DNA from: Fodinicurvata sediminis DSM 21159
Lineage (GTDB): Bacteria; Pseudomonadota; Alphaproteobacteria; Kiloniellales; DSM-21159
Length of the DNA: 64,000 bases
Assembly (NCBI RefSeq): GCF_000420625.1
Contig: NZ_ATVH01000014.1
Span: forward strand, 124,001 to 188,000
Reading direction: 5' to 3'
The position numbers were made by a program, and so were the translations under genes. This document shows positions 37,305 through 45,802 of the stretch, piece after piece (position 1 is the first letter of the stretch; the number at the start of each line of letters is the position of its first letter). The notes below the pieces were generated by a model. It saw only the letters and a list, made by a program, of their open reading frames with translations. It had not been told where the DNA came from and did no database searches.

Positions 37305-38650
37305 CCGATCACAGACAAGGACGACAAGACTTCTGCCACCCGCGCCAGTGCCTGCTGCAGGTCGGCCCTTGTGGCCGGCGTGGTCAGGCTGAGCCGCAAT
37401 CCTTGGGGAACGTCGCGGCGCACGGCAAAGGTGCGCGAAGCCACCACCTCGACGCGCTGCCGTCGGCAACGTTCCGCCACCGCTTCGGCATCCTCCGTCA
37501 CCGGCACCCAAAGATGCGGTGCCGGGGGTGCATCTGGCGGAACGGGCAGGATCCGCCGCGCCAGCTTCCAGCGCGCCAGCATTTCCCCCTTTTGCCAATC
37601 CAGGCGCCGATAAACGGTCCCATCCTCGATCCACAGGCACGCCAGCTCCAGGGCCAGGGGTGACAACAGCCAGGTGGTCGCGTGCGTTTCCTCCCTGAGC
37701 GGCGCGATCAGGTTCGACGGTCCCGCGATCATCCCGAAGCGCACACCCGGGACGGCCGCCTTGGACAGGCTGCTGACCAGCAGGGCCTGCTCCGGCAGGT
37801 GGCACGACAGTGGCGGCAGGTCCGTCAGGGCACCATAGACATCGTCCTCGACCAGCGTCAGGCCATGCTGGCGTATCACTTCGGCCAGCTTGCGACAGCG
37901 CTCGGGACCGGCCAGGGCCCCAGTGGGGTTCTGCAGTAGAGGCACCAGAACCACGACACGCGCATCACTGGTCTCTGCCGCACGGGCCAACGCCTCGGGC
38001 TGACAGCCCTCCGCATCCATGGGCACGGGCACCAGCCTCAGATGAAGCTGCTTGGCCACAGCCTTCATGCCGGGAAAGGTCAATTCCTCGACCAGGACGG
38101 AATCCCCCGGCCTGCAGATGGATTGCAGGGCTGCGGCCAAAGCCTGCTGGGCGCCGGCACAGGGGACCACCGAAGCCGGCGAAACCTGTAATCCGCGCTG
38201 CGCCAGCCACTGGGATCCCGCCACTCCTGCACGTTCCAGCAGGCGTGGCTCGTGATAGCCTTGGGCGGCTTCCAACTTACCCTCGGCAATCAAGGCCTGC
38301 AGCGTATCCTCCAAGTCACGATTGCCAGGTTGGTGGGCTGGAACATTGGTTGAGAGGTCCAGGCTGTCCTGGCTACGCGGTTCCTTCAGACTGAACAGCG
38401 TTGCCTCGCGGCTTTCCGGCAGGACATAGGTTCCGCGACCGACCTCTCCGCCGACCAGGTGTCTTCGCGCGGCCTCGCGATAGGCCTGGGTGACCGTGCT
38501 GAGATTGACTCCCAGCTTCCAGGCCAGCTCGCGCTGGGGCGGAAGTCGGTCTCCAGGGCGCAGATCACCCTGGCTCACGGCATCTCCCAACGCCTCGACA
38601 ATGGCCAGGTATTTGACGCTGTTGCGCCCCTCAAGCGATGGCGTCCACAT
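37292..38650 (-). CDS. MocR-family regulator (GntR HTH fused to aminotransferase fold)
   Basis: 452 aa from the ATG at 38650. An N-terminal winged helix (LPPQRELAWKLGVNLSTVTQA, residues ~30-55) and a type I PLP-binding domain with NPTGA, DDVYG and the PLP-lysine in SSLSKAAVPG. MocR proteins (GabR, TauR, EnuR, PtsJ) sense amines or PLP. Direct repeats immediately upstream of its start, in the gap to the divergent dehydratase-like gene, look like its operator, suggesting control of that gene and of itself. Confidence 0.9.
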   Translation of the reverse strand: MWTPSLEGRNSVKYLAIVEALGDAVSQGDLRPGDRLPPQRELAWKLGVNLSTVTQAYREAARRHLVGGEVGRGTYVLPESREATLFSLKEPRSQDSLDLSTNVPAHQPGNRDLEDTLQALIAEGKLEAAQGYHEPRLLERAGVAGSQWLAQRGLQVSPASVVPCAGAQQALAAALQSICRPGDSVLVEELTFPGMKAVAKQLHLRLVPVPMDAEGCQPEALARAAETSDARVVVLVPLLQNPTGALAGPERCRKLAEVIRQHGLTLVEDDVYGALTDLPPLSCHLPEQALLVSSLSKAAVPGVRFGMIAGPSNLIAPLREETHATTWLLSPLALELACLWIEDGTVYRRLDWQKGEMLARWKLARRILPVPPDAPPAPHLWVPVTEDAEAVAERCRRQRVEVVASRTFAVRRDVPQGLRLSLTTPATRADLQQALARVAEVLSSLSVIGQTF

Positions 38651-38686
38651 TGTTACCCATACAATATAAATGTTGACCCATACAAT
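38651..38686. promoter_or_regulatory. direct-repeat operator candidate for the MocR regulator
   Basis: ACCCATACAAT occurs at 38655-38665 and 38676-38686, exactly 21 bp apart (two helical turns), each preceded by TGTT(G/A). MocR regulators typically bind such head-to-tail repeats. The first copy starts 5 bp from the MocR start codon. Confidence 0.65.
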
Positions 38687-38739
38687 TAACCCCCGCACCC
38701 TGTCGGTCAAGATCAACAGCCACATAAAGGGAACCCCAG

Positions 38740-39714
38740 ATGTTTTCCGCGGCCGACCTCGACAAAGCCCATGCAATCGTCCAGGACGCCATGCAGCCCA
38801 CCCCGCAAATCACCTGGCCGCAGCTTTCCGCGCGCCTGGGCACGGAACTCTGGGTCAAGCACGAGAATCACACGCCTGTCGGCGCCTTCAAGATTCGCGG
38901 TGGCCTTGTCTACATGAAGAACCGCTGCGAGTCCGGCGAGCCACTGAAGGGCATTGTCAGTGCCACCCGTGGCAACCACGGGCAGAGCCTGGCCTTTGCC
39001 GGCAAGCAACACGGCGTGCCCGTCACCATTGTCGTGCCGGAGGGCAATTGTTCGGAAAAGAACTCCGCCATGCGTGCGCTCGGCGCGAAATTGATTGAAG
39101 CCGGCAAGGACTTCGACGAAGCGCGCGCCGCAGCTGCCGATTTGTCCAGGAGGGAAGGCCTGGAAAGTGTACCGGCCTTCCATCCGCATCTGGTCGCGGG
39201 TGTCGCCACCTATGCGAAGGAATTCTTCACGGCCCATCCGAACCTGGATGTGGTCTATGCCCCCATCGGCATGGGGTCCGGACTTTGCGGCATGATCCGC
39301 GCACGCGACCTGCTCGGACTTTCAACGAAGATAGTCGGTGTCGTGACCAAGGGCGCGCCGGCCTACGCACTGTCCTATGAGGCCGGCGAGGTCGTATCCA
39401 CGGATGAGGCCGAGACCATCGCCGATGGCATGGCCTGTCGCCAGCCAATGCAGGAGGCGCTGGATATCGTCCTTGCCGGGGCCGATCACATGGTCAGTCT
39501 TGCAGAAGACGAAATCGCCGACGCCATCCGCGCCTATTATACCGATACACACAACCTGGCGGAGGGTGCCGGCGCCGCTGCCCTGGCGGCCGCCCTGCAG
39601 GAACGCGACCAGCTTGCGGGCAAGAAAGTGGGGGTCGTTCTGTCTGGCGGCAACATCTCACGAGACCTGATGGTCCGCCTGCTGTCCGAAGAACCCCAGG
39701 CCCGCGCGGCGTAA
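38740..39714 (+). CDS. threonine/serine dehydratase-like PLP enzyme
   Basis: 324 aa fold type II PLP protein. The PLP-lysine lies in VGAFKIRGG (about residue 51), the SATRGNHGQ asparagine loop follows, and the glycine loop MGSGLCG and C-terminal LSGGNIS are intact; there is no ACT regulatory domain, as in catabolic dehydratases. Relatives include the EutB dehydratase of hydroxyectoine use, also partnered with a MocR regulator, but no other ectoine genes are here. Divergent from MocR. Confidence 0.87.
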   Translation: MFSAADLDKAHAIVQDAMQPTPQITWPQLSARLGTELWVKHENHTPVGAFKIRGGLVYMKNRCESGEPLKGIVSATRGNHGQSLAFAGKQHGVPVTIVVPEGNCSEKNSAMRALGAKLIEAGKDFDEARAAAADLSRREGLESVPAFHPHLVAGVATYAKEFFTAHPNLDVVYAPIGMGSGLCGMIRARDLLGLSTKIVGVVTKGAPAYALSYEAGEVVSTDEAETIADGMACRQPMQEALDIVLAGADHMVSLAEDEIADAIRAYYTDTHNLAEGAGAAALAAALQERDQLAGKKVGVVLSGGNISRDLMVRLLSEEPQARAA

Positions 39715-39927
39715 CACCGGGACGTCCCACTGAGGCAGGCACCCTTTACGTCCCAGCCACGACAGAGGCATACTCGCCGAGTCTTTCTTGTCAGGATGAC
39801 CCGGATGATTGCCTGCACCAGCCTGCCCACCCGTCTTTCGGAACTGCTGATTCTCTGCGCCCGGATCGATTACAATCCTTGAGCCTCCGGTTTTCCTTTC
39901 CTGCCCATTCACAGAAGGACCGGACTC

Positions 39928-41313
39928 TTGAACGAAAACATCAACCGAAACTCGACCGCGCGCTGGCGTGACCTGGATATCAGGCATCACCTGAATCCCT
40001 TTTCCGACTACAAGACTTTGAAGTCCGAGGAGGGCGGCAGCCGCATAATCGTGCGCGCTGAAGGCGCGCACCTGTACGATTCCGAAGGGCAGAAAATCCT
40101 GGACGGCATGGCTGGTCTCTGGTGCGTCAACCTGGGCTATGGCCGCGAAGAACTGGCCCGCAGCGCCTATGAACAGATGCTGGAACTGCCCTACTACAAC
40201 AGCTTCTTCAAGACGACGACTCCGCCCACAGTGGAGTTGGCCGAGAAGCTGGCCGAACTGGCTCCCGGCGATCTCAATTATGCTTTCTACGGGTCCTCAG
40301 GCTCGGAATCCAATGACACTGTGGTGCGCATGGTGCGCTTCTACTGGAACAAGGCCGGCAAGCCGGGCAAACGCAACTTCATCAGTCGCACCCATGCCTA
40401 TCACGGCAGCACCATGGCCTCGGCCTCCCTGGGGGGCATGAAACCGATGCAGCAGATCTACGGCCTGCCCCTGGAAGGCTTTCATCACGTCGTTCCGCCC
40501 TACTGGTACGATTTCGGGGGTGAACTCTCCCCAGAAGAGTTCGGCCTGCAGGCCGCTCAGGCCATAGAGGAGAAGATCCTGGAACTGGGCCCCGAAACCG
40601 TGGCCGCCTTCATCGGCGAGCCGATCATGGGGGCCGGCGGCGTCCTAATCCCGCCCGACAGCTATTGGCCCGAAGTCCAGCGCATCTGCAACAAGTACGA
40701 CATACTGCTGGTCGCCGACGAGGTGATCTGCGGCTTCGGGCGCACGGGTGAGATGTTCGGCAGTCAGCGCTATGGCATTACGCCCGACATGATGACGCTT
40801 GCCAAGGGCATCACCTCGGGCTATCTGCCGCTATCGGCCGTGATGGTCAATGAACGCATCGCCTCAAAACTGCGAGAGGAAGGGGGAGAATTCGCCCATG
40901 GTTATACCTATTCGGGTCACCCTGTTTCCTGCGCCGTTGCCCTGACCAATTTAGCCCTGCTGGAAAACGAAGACCTGGTTCGGCGTACGCGAGAAGAAAC
41001 CGGACCACACCTTAGGGGACGCCTGAACGAACTGGTGGATCACCCGCTCGTCGGTGAAGTGCGCAGCGAAGGCCTGATCGCGGCCGTGGAGCTTGTCCGA
41101 GACAAGCAGGCACGAAGCCGCTGGGATGACAAGGGCACCGCAGGCCAGATCTGCCGCGACCATTGCTTTGCCCGCAATATCATCCTCAGGGCCGTACGCG
41201 ATGCCATGGTCTTCAGCCCGCCCCTGACCATCGAGACCTCCCAGATCGACGAGCTCGTGGACGGTTTGCGCGTCAGTCTGGACCGCACCTTGGAGGATTT
41301 GGCGCGTCGCTGA
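39928..41313 (+). CDS. class III aminotransferase (putrescine/omega-amine type)
   Basis: 461 aa, read from a TTG with AAGGA 8 nt upstream. SGSESND (residues 124-130), AYHGST (157-162), Asp264 (LLVADEV) and PLP-lysine Lys293 (LAKGITSG) are all present. The HHLNPFSDYKTLKSEEGG start resembles SpuC-type polyamine:pyruvate aminotransferases. Together with the PuuA/PuuB pair it offers a second, transamination route for diamines. No strong promoter seen in the 213-bp upstream gap. Confidence 0.9.
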   Translation: MNENINRNSTARWRDLDIRHHLNPFSDYKTLKSEEGGSRIIVRAEGAHLYDSEGQKILDGMAGLWCVNLGYGREELARSAYEQMLELPYYNSFFKTTTPPTVELAEKLAELAPGDLNYAFYGSSGSESNDTVVRMVRFYWNKAGKPGKRNFISRTHAYHGSTMASASLGGMKPMQQIYGLPLEGFHHVVPPYWYDFGGELSPEEFGLQAAQAIEEKILELGPETVAAFIGEPIMGAGGVLIPPDSYWPEVQRICNKYDILLVADEVICGFGRTGEMFGSQRYGITPDMMTLAKGITSGYLPLSAVMVNERIASKLREEGGEFAHGYTYSGHPVSCAVALTNLALLENEDLVRRTREETGPHLRGRLNELVDHPLVGEVRSEGLIAAVELVRDKQARSRWDDKGTAGQICRDHCFARNIILRAVRDAMVFSPPLTIETSQIDELVDGLRVSLDRTLEDLARR

Positions 41314-41339
41314 ACCGAAGCACCAGGAGCCATCACCGG

Positions 41340-41756
41340 CTATTGCAGGGTGGGCTCCTCTTCACGATGCGACTCCTGAAGATCATCCGGTGGGTTCTGG
41401 CAGGGACTCGCCTGATGCTGGACGATCTTCCAGCCCTCATCTTCCTCGACGAAGATATTGGCGGCCACCAGCACCATGTCTTCGATGACCTCGTAGCAGA
41501 TCACGACCGCCAGGTTGCCGTAGAACTGGACATCCGCCTTGCAGCAAGTCACGTCCGGTGACTTGCCGCCTTCCAGGATCGCTTCCCAACTGGCCAGCAC
41601 GTCATGCCGGCCGCGCAACTGGTCCCAACCCGGGTGAATACAGGTCACCGGATACTGGCTTGACCACAGGTCTGCCATCGCCATCAGGTCGCGATTGTTG
41701 AAGGCCAGATAGAAGGCCTCGTTGACAAAGAGCACGGCTTCTCGGCGATGCGGCAT
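41340..41756 (-). CDS. SnoaL-like (NTF2 fold) protein
   Basis: 138 aa; N-terminal helix, then VNEAFYLAFNNRDLMAMADLWS and the CIHPGWDQLRGRHDVLASW block typical of SnoaL_3-type cone-shaped NTF2 folds, with a cysteine-rich TCCKADV strand. The C-terminal ~20 residues are charged and probably disordered. Members are of unknown or varied function; nothing around it fixes a role. Confidence 0.78.
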   Translation of the reverse strand: MPHRREAVLFVNEAFYLAFNNRDLMAMADLWSSQYPVTCIHPGWDQLRGRHDVLASWEAILEGGKSPDVTCCKADVQFYGNLAVVICYEVIEDMVLVAANIFVEEDEGWKIVQHQASPCQNPPDDLQESHREEEPTLQ

Positions 41757-41932
41757 CAGGCAATCCGTTACTTCTGGTCAGAAGGATCTGCACTATCACG
41801 CAACCAGGCAGCGCACTCAACCGACAAGGCCCTTTCGCTGCCCTTGCCGGCTGTGTTGTTGCAGGCCGGCAAAGCGGCTGATAGAGGAAGTGGGCCATAT
41901 GACCTCCGCCTCACTCATCCGGATTCCTGCCC

Positions 41933-42520
41933 TTGAAGCCGCTGCGACAACTTTACGACTGGACCTTGCGCCTATCCGCGCGCCGGGATGCAATGGTCGT
42001 CCTGTTCTTCGTCGCCTTCATCGAGGCCTCGGTCTTTCCCATTCCGCCGGACGTCCTGATTCTGCCCATGATACTGGCTTGTCGCAGCCGCGCCTGGGCC
42101 GTGGCCGCCGTGGCAACGATAGGCTCGGTCCTGGGCGGGATTGCCGGCTATGCCATAGGCGCGCTGCTGTTCGAAAGCCTGGGCGAACCGATTCTGGCGT
42201 TCTATGGCTATCTAGATAGCTTTGCGGATTTCGCAGCCGCCTACAACGAATGGGGTGCCTGGATCGTCGCGGGTGCCGGCTTCACGCCCTTCCCCTACAA
42301 GGTCATCACCATTGCAAGCGGTGTCACCGGCCTGGATCCAATGGTCTTCATGGCAGCCTCGGTCGTTTCTCGCGGGGCGCGGTTCTTCCTGCTGGCCGCC
42401 CTGCTCTGGTACTTTGGCCCTCCGATCCGCAGGTTCGTGGAGAAGTACCTGCCCCAGCTGGCCGCACTTTTCTTCATCCTGTTGTTCGGCGGCTTCGTGG
42501 CTGTACGCCACCTCTTCTGA
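41933..42520 (+). CDS. YqaA/DedA-family membrane protein (VTT domain)
   Basis: 195 aa, 4-5 hydrophobic segments. IEASVFPIPPDVLILPMIL (about residues 29-47) and the GAGFTPFPYKVITIASG re-entrant loop match the YqaA branch of the VTT/DedA superfamily, now linked to lipid scrambling or transport. The start is written as TTG at 41933 because no ATG is available in frame before the first helix; the ribosome site is weak, so the start is uncertain. Followed by dsbB. Confidence 0.83.
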   Translation: MKPLRQLYDWTLRLSARRDAMVVLFFVAFIEASVFPIPPDVLILPMILACRSRAWAVAAVATIGSVLGGIAGYAIGALLFESLGEPILAFYGYLDSFADFAAAYNEWGAWIVAGAGFTPFPYKVITIASGVTGLDPMVFMAASVVSRGARFFLLAALLWYFGPPIRRFVEKYLPQLAALFFILLFGGFVAVRHLF

Positions 42521-42548
42521 ATAGTCATCAAAGGCCCTTTTCTAAACC

Positions 42549-43055
42549 ATGTCCAGTCACCCGCTCCTCAGAAACGCACGCCCGCCGGCCCTGATCGTGG
42601 CGCTGGGCAGCGCGCTGGCCCTGGGCGCCGCCCTGACCTTCCAGTACGGCTTCGGCTATCTGCCCTGCTCACTCTGCCATGACCAGCGCTATGCCCATCT
42701 GGCCGCACTCGTCCTGGCCGTTGCAGCGCTGGCCGTGCCGAAACGTGTCGGACGGCCCATGCTGCTGCTGGCCGGTCTCGCTCTGTTGGCGGGTGCGGGC
42801 CTGGCCGGTTATCATGTCGGTATCGAACAGGATTGGTGGCAGGGTCCAACCGGCTGCACGACCGCGGCCCTGGATTCGGCCAGGAGCACGGAGGAAATCC
42901 GGGATGCCCTGCTGGCCACCCCGGTCGTGCGCTGTGACGAAGTGGCCTGGTCCCTGTTCGGCATCTCGATGGCAGGATACAATTTCCTGCTGTCGCTGGG
43001 ACTGGCCGGCGTTGCCCTGATCGGTCCGCGCCTTTTGAAGAGGAAAGCGTCATGA
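42549..43055 (+). CDS. dsbB: disulfide bond formation protein DsbB-like
   Basis: 168 aa inner-membrane quinone reductase that re-oxidises DsbA. Four hydrophobic segments. The first periplasmic redox pair is Cys40-Cys43 (PCSLC), the second Cys103 and Cys129, in the expected loop. Overlaps coq7 by ATGA, suggesting translational coupling; both proteins use or make quinones. Confidence 0.92.
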   Translation: MSSHPLLRNARPPALIVALGSALALGAALTFQYGFGYLPCSLCHDQRYAHLAALVLAVAALAVPKRVGRPMLLLAGLALLAGAGLAGYHVGIEQDWWQGPTGCTTAALDSARSTEEIRDALLATPVVRCDEVAWSLFGISMAGYNFLLSLGLAGVALIGPRLLKRKAS

Positions 43056-43624
43056 GCGAATCCGGAAGCAAACCACGCCGTCGCGCCCCCTTGCCCGGCG
43101 ACCCGACGCGCCGGCAGCGACTGGAAAGCATGCTGCGCGTCAATCACGCCGGGGAGTACGGGGCACGCCGCATCTACGAGGGCCAACTGGCTGTGCTGTC
43201 GCAATCTCCCAGTGCACCGGTGATCCGCCACATGTGGGAACAGGAAGCCGAGCATCTGCAGACCTTCGAACGGATGCTTCCCGAACGCCGCGTGCGCCCA
43301 ACCCTTCTGCAGCCGGTTTGGCACATGGCCGGCTATGCCCTGGGCGCCGCCACAGCCATGATGGGCGAAAAGGCTGCCATGGCCTGCACAGTGGCTGTCG
43401 AAGAGGTCATAGACCAGCACTATGCCGAGCAGTCCGAGGATCTGGCCGATGAACCGCAGGAACAGGACCTGCGCCAGACCATAGAGAAGTTCCGCGCCGA
43501 GGAACTGGAGCACCGGGACATCGGGCTAGAACACGAGGCCGAGCAGACACCTGGCTATGAGGCCCTGAGCGCTGCCATCAAGACCGGATCCCGCCTGGCG
43601 ATCTGGCTCAGCAAGCGCTTCTGA
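43052..43624 (+). CDS. coq7: demethoxyubiquinone hydroxylase
   Basis: Di-iron monooxygenase for the last hydroxylation in ubiquinone synthesis. 190 aa. Ferritin-like carboxylate/histidine motifs are present: RVNHAGEYGA, EQEAEHL, VEEVIDQHY and RAEELEHRD. Size and motifs fit the alphaproteobacterial Coq7. Its start overlaps the dsbB stop. Confidence 0.95.
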   Translation: MSESGSKPRRRAPLPGDPTRRQRLESMLRVNHAGEYGARRIYEGQLAVLSQSPSAPVIRHMWEQEAEHLQTFERMLPERRVRPTLLQPVWHMAGYALGAATAMMGEKAAMACTVAVEEVIDQHYAEQSEDLADEPQEQDLRQTIEKFRAEELEHRDIGLEHEAEQTPGYEALSAAIKTGSRLAIWLSKRF

Positions 43625-43636
43625 GCGGCCCGAGGC

Positions 43637-44194
43637 TCAGGCTTCCAGTTCGCTGTCCCAGTAGAGAAAGTCGTTCCAGCTTTCGTGCAGGAAGTTGGGG
43701 GGAAAGGCACGGCCATGCTGCTGTAAAGTGCGCGTGGTCGGCGGCTCGGGTTCGTTCAGCGGCACCATACCGCAATCCAGCGGCATGCGATTGCCCTTGA
43801 TCAGGTTACAGCTCTGGCAGGCCGTCACGACGTTGTGCCAGGTCGTGCGCCCGCCGCGCGAACGTGGCGTAACATGATCGAACGTCAGGTCTTCCGCGGG
43901 AAGACGGTCGCCACAGTACTGGCACTCGAAACGATCGCGCAGGAAAACATTGAAGCGCGTGAAGGCCGGCCGCCGATCCAGATGCACGTATTCCTTCAGC
44001 GCAATGACGCTGGGCAGGCGCATGCTGCAAGAGGGCGAGGAAACCTGATGCTCGTACTCCGAGAGAACATTCACGCGGTCCAGAAACACAGCCTTGATGC
44101 TGTCCTGCCAGGACCAGATTGACAGCGGAAAGTAACTCAGCGGACGAAAGTCCGCATTCAACACCAACGATGGGTAACCTTGGGCCGAAGCCAC
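43637..44194 (-). CDS. HNH endonuclease
   Basis: 185 aa. The HNH/zinc-ribbon core has CQYCG, FDHVTPRSRGG and NVVTACQSCNLIKG, i.e. two CxxC zinc pairs around the His-Asn-His active site. This is a widely conserved alphaproteobacterial protein with N-terminal LVLNADFRPLSYFPLS; its role is not established (DNA repair and restriction have both been suggested for HNH families). No mobile element borders it. Confidence 0.88.
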   Translation of the reverse strand: MASAQGYPSLVLNADFRPLSYFPLSIWSWQDSIKAVFLDRVNVLSEYEHQVSSPSCSMRLPSVIALKEYVHLDRRPAFTRFNVFLRDRFECQYCGDRLPAEDLTFDHVTPRSRGGRTTWHNVVTACQSCNLIKGNRMPLDCGMVPLNEPEPPTTRTLQQHGRAFPPNFLHESWNDFLYWDSELEA

Positions 44195-44270
44195 GCTCCC
44201 ACTCCCGCCTGTTCAGACACAGTCGACCGGGACCTTGTCCCGAATGTCATGTTCCTACATAGCGGGATTT

Positions 44271-44302
44271 GAGAAAAGCCACAAGATATTGTGGCTTTTC
44301 TC
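44271..44302 (-). terminator. terminator upstream of the HNH gene (end of the carboxylesterase side)
   Basis: Perfect 14-bp inverted repeat GAGAAAAGCCACAA / TTGTGGCTTTTCTC around GATA. It lies between two minus-strand genes, upstream of the HNH start, so it cannot terminate the carboxylesterase, which lies further along the same strand; it would stop transcription entering from upstream-right only if the esterase reads leftward past 44358, which its orientation does (stop at 44358). It therefore ends the esterase transcript. Confidence 0.75.
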
Positions 44303-44357
44303 GTCCAAAACTTCATAGATCTGTCATATCTAGAATCGGGCCGCGCAGTAGGGCGCG

Positions 44358-45056
44358 TCAGCCCTCCTGCTGATCCTGGGCGATATCGTCAGGATTCTTG
44401 TCATAGACAACCTGCAGAAAACCGGCCGCCATGACCAGGCCGTCCTGATCGATCCCATGCTCCAGTTCCGGCCGCGCATGGGTCTGCACCGGGACGCCGC
44501 AGGCAGTCAGCGTCTTTTCAGCAGCCGCCATGCACTCGAAGGGCACCACAGGATCCTCTTCGCCGTGAATCAGCATCACGGGCGGACGACTCTTGGTCTC
44601 TTCCTCCATGCGTCCGTTGTCGATCAACAGGCCCGAGAAACCGATGATCCCGGCGCAGGCATTGGGGCGACGCAAGCAGGTATAGAGCGCCATCATCGTT
44701 CCTTGGCTGAAGCCGACAACCACCAGATCCTTCTCTTCCAGGCCGTGTTTTTCCAGCTCCTGATCGATGAAGGCATCGAGCGAGGTGCGCGCGGCCTCTG
44801 CACCCTGGTGCAAGGATTGGGGTTCGCGTTCCTGCAGGCTGAACCATTGGTAACCGTTCGGCGCCATGTCGCAGGTCTCGGGGGCATTTGGCGCTACGAA
44901 GGCTGCCTCGGGCAGGATCTGACCGAACAGCGGTGCCAGCGCGATCAGATCGTTTCCATCGGCCCCCAGCCCGTGCAGCAGGATAACGAGTTTCTCGGCC
45001 GAGCCGCCATTGGCGGGATCACTGCGCGGACCATCAAGGGGGGTAACTGAAGACAT
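44358..45056 (-). CDS. phospholipase/carboxylesterase, alpha/beta hydrolase
   Basis: 232 aa from MSSVTPLDGP (45056). Oxyanion region LLHGLGADGND, nucleophile elbow GFSQGT (serine in G-x-S-x-G), catalytic Asp in HGEEDPVVP and the histidine near LEHGID form the triad of the YpfH/Abhydrolase_2 group. Probably a cytosolic esterase; no signal peptide. Upstream sits the AlkA-like gene on the same strand, 59 bp away. Confidence 0.9.
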   Translation of the reverse strand: MSSVTPLDGPRSDPANGGSAEKLVILLHGLGADGNDLIALAPLFGQILPEAAFVAPNAPETCDMAPNGYQWFSLQEREPQSLHQGAEAARTSLDAFIDQELEKHGLEEKDLVVVGFSQGTMMALYTCLRRPNACAGIIGFSGLLIDNGRMEEETKSRPPVMLIHGEEDPVVPFECMAAAEKTLTACGVPVQTHARPELEHGIDQDGLVMAAGFLQVVYDKNPDDIAQDQQEG

Positions 45057-45115
45057 CGAGAGTACTCCGGGGTTCGTGTAAGCTGTCGCGACAGGGGTGC
45101 TGCCGCACGGACCTG

Positions 45116-45772
45116 TCAGGGCAGGCCGTCGGAACGGCCCGTTGCCTGGCCGTCGAACTGGCGGTAATGCCATAACAACCGGGCCCCTGCGGCACGATAG
45201 GGACGCCAGTCATCGGCCAGCGTCCGCATCTGCTGCACCGTCGGTCTTTCAGGCAGTTGTTTCAAGCGTTCCATTCCGATCATGAGGCCGACGTCATCGG
45301 CCGGCCAAACGTCGGGCCTGCCATGGGAAAACAGCAGGTAGACCTCGGCCGACCAACGTCCAAGTCCCTTGACCCGCGTTATGTGCGCCACGGCTTCCTC
45401 GTCCCCAAGCTCGTCCAGCCGCTCCAGGTCAAGCTCGCCCTGGTTCATCAAAAGCCCTAGGGACCGGACATAGCCCTGCTTCTGGCGGGACAGTCCAACC
45501 GCACGCAGTTCGTCATCCTCCATGGCCAGCAGCCGGGTGGGCTCAAGCGGTTGGCACGCCTCTTCCAGGCGCCTCCATATGGAAGCGGCTGCGGCCAGGG
45601 AAACCTGTTGCGCCACAATAATCCGCAGCAAGGTGGCAAACCCGGGCGGGCGATAGCGCAGGGGCGGGCAGCCCGCTTCCTCCAGGCCACGGGCCACGTC
45701 CGCATCCCTCTCGGCCAGGCGCTGCAAGGCCAGGGCCAGCGAGGAATCATCCTCAATCTTCAAGTCTGTCAT
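45116..45772 (-). CDS. DNA-3-methyladenine glycosylase II-like (AlkA family)
   Basis: 218 aa from the ATG at 45772. HhH-GPD base-excision fold: helix-hairpin-helix LGDEEAVAHITRVKGLGRWSAEV with the catalytic aspartate in WPADDVGL, plus RPPGFATLLRIIVAQQVS typical of the AlkA/MAG group. It lacks the C-terminal iron-sulfur cysteines of EndoIII/MutY. Divergent from gluQ, 30 bp apart. Confidence 0.9.
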   Translation of the reverse strand: MTDLKIEDDSSLALALQRLAERDADVARGLEEAGCPPLRYRPPGFATLLRIIVAQQVSLAAAASIWRRLEEACQPLEPTRLLAMEDDELRAVGLSRQKQGYVRSLGLLMNQGELDLERLDELGDEEAVAHITRVKGLGRWSAEVYLLFSHGRPDVWPADDVGLMIGMERLKQLPERPTVQQMRTLADDWRPYRAAGARLLWHYRQFDGQATGRSDGLP

Positions 45773-45802
45773 GCGGCTGGACTCTATACCCTTGCAGAGG
45801 CT

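Noticed and set aside
37292-39714. Hydroxyectoine utilisation locus (MocR/EnuR plus EutB-like dehydratase)
   Set aside because: The pair resembles it, but no eutD/eutE hydrolase, aldehyde dehydrogenase or ectoine transporter genes are nearby.
41899-41935. ATG at 41899 as the start of the VTT-domain protein
   Set aside because: It is in a different frame from the conserved protein; the TTG at 41933 is the usable in-frame start.
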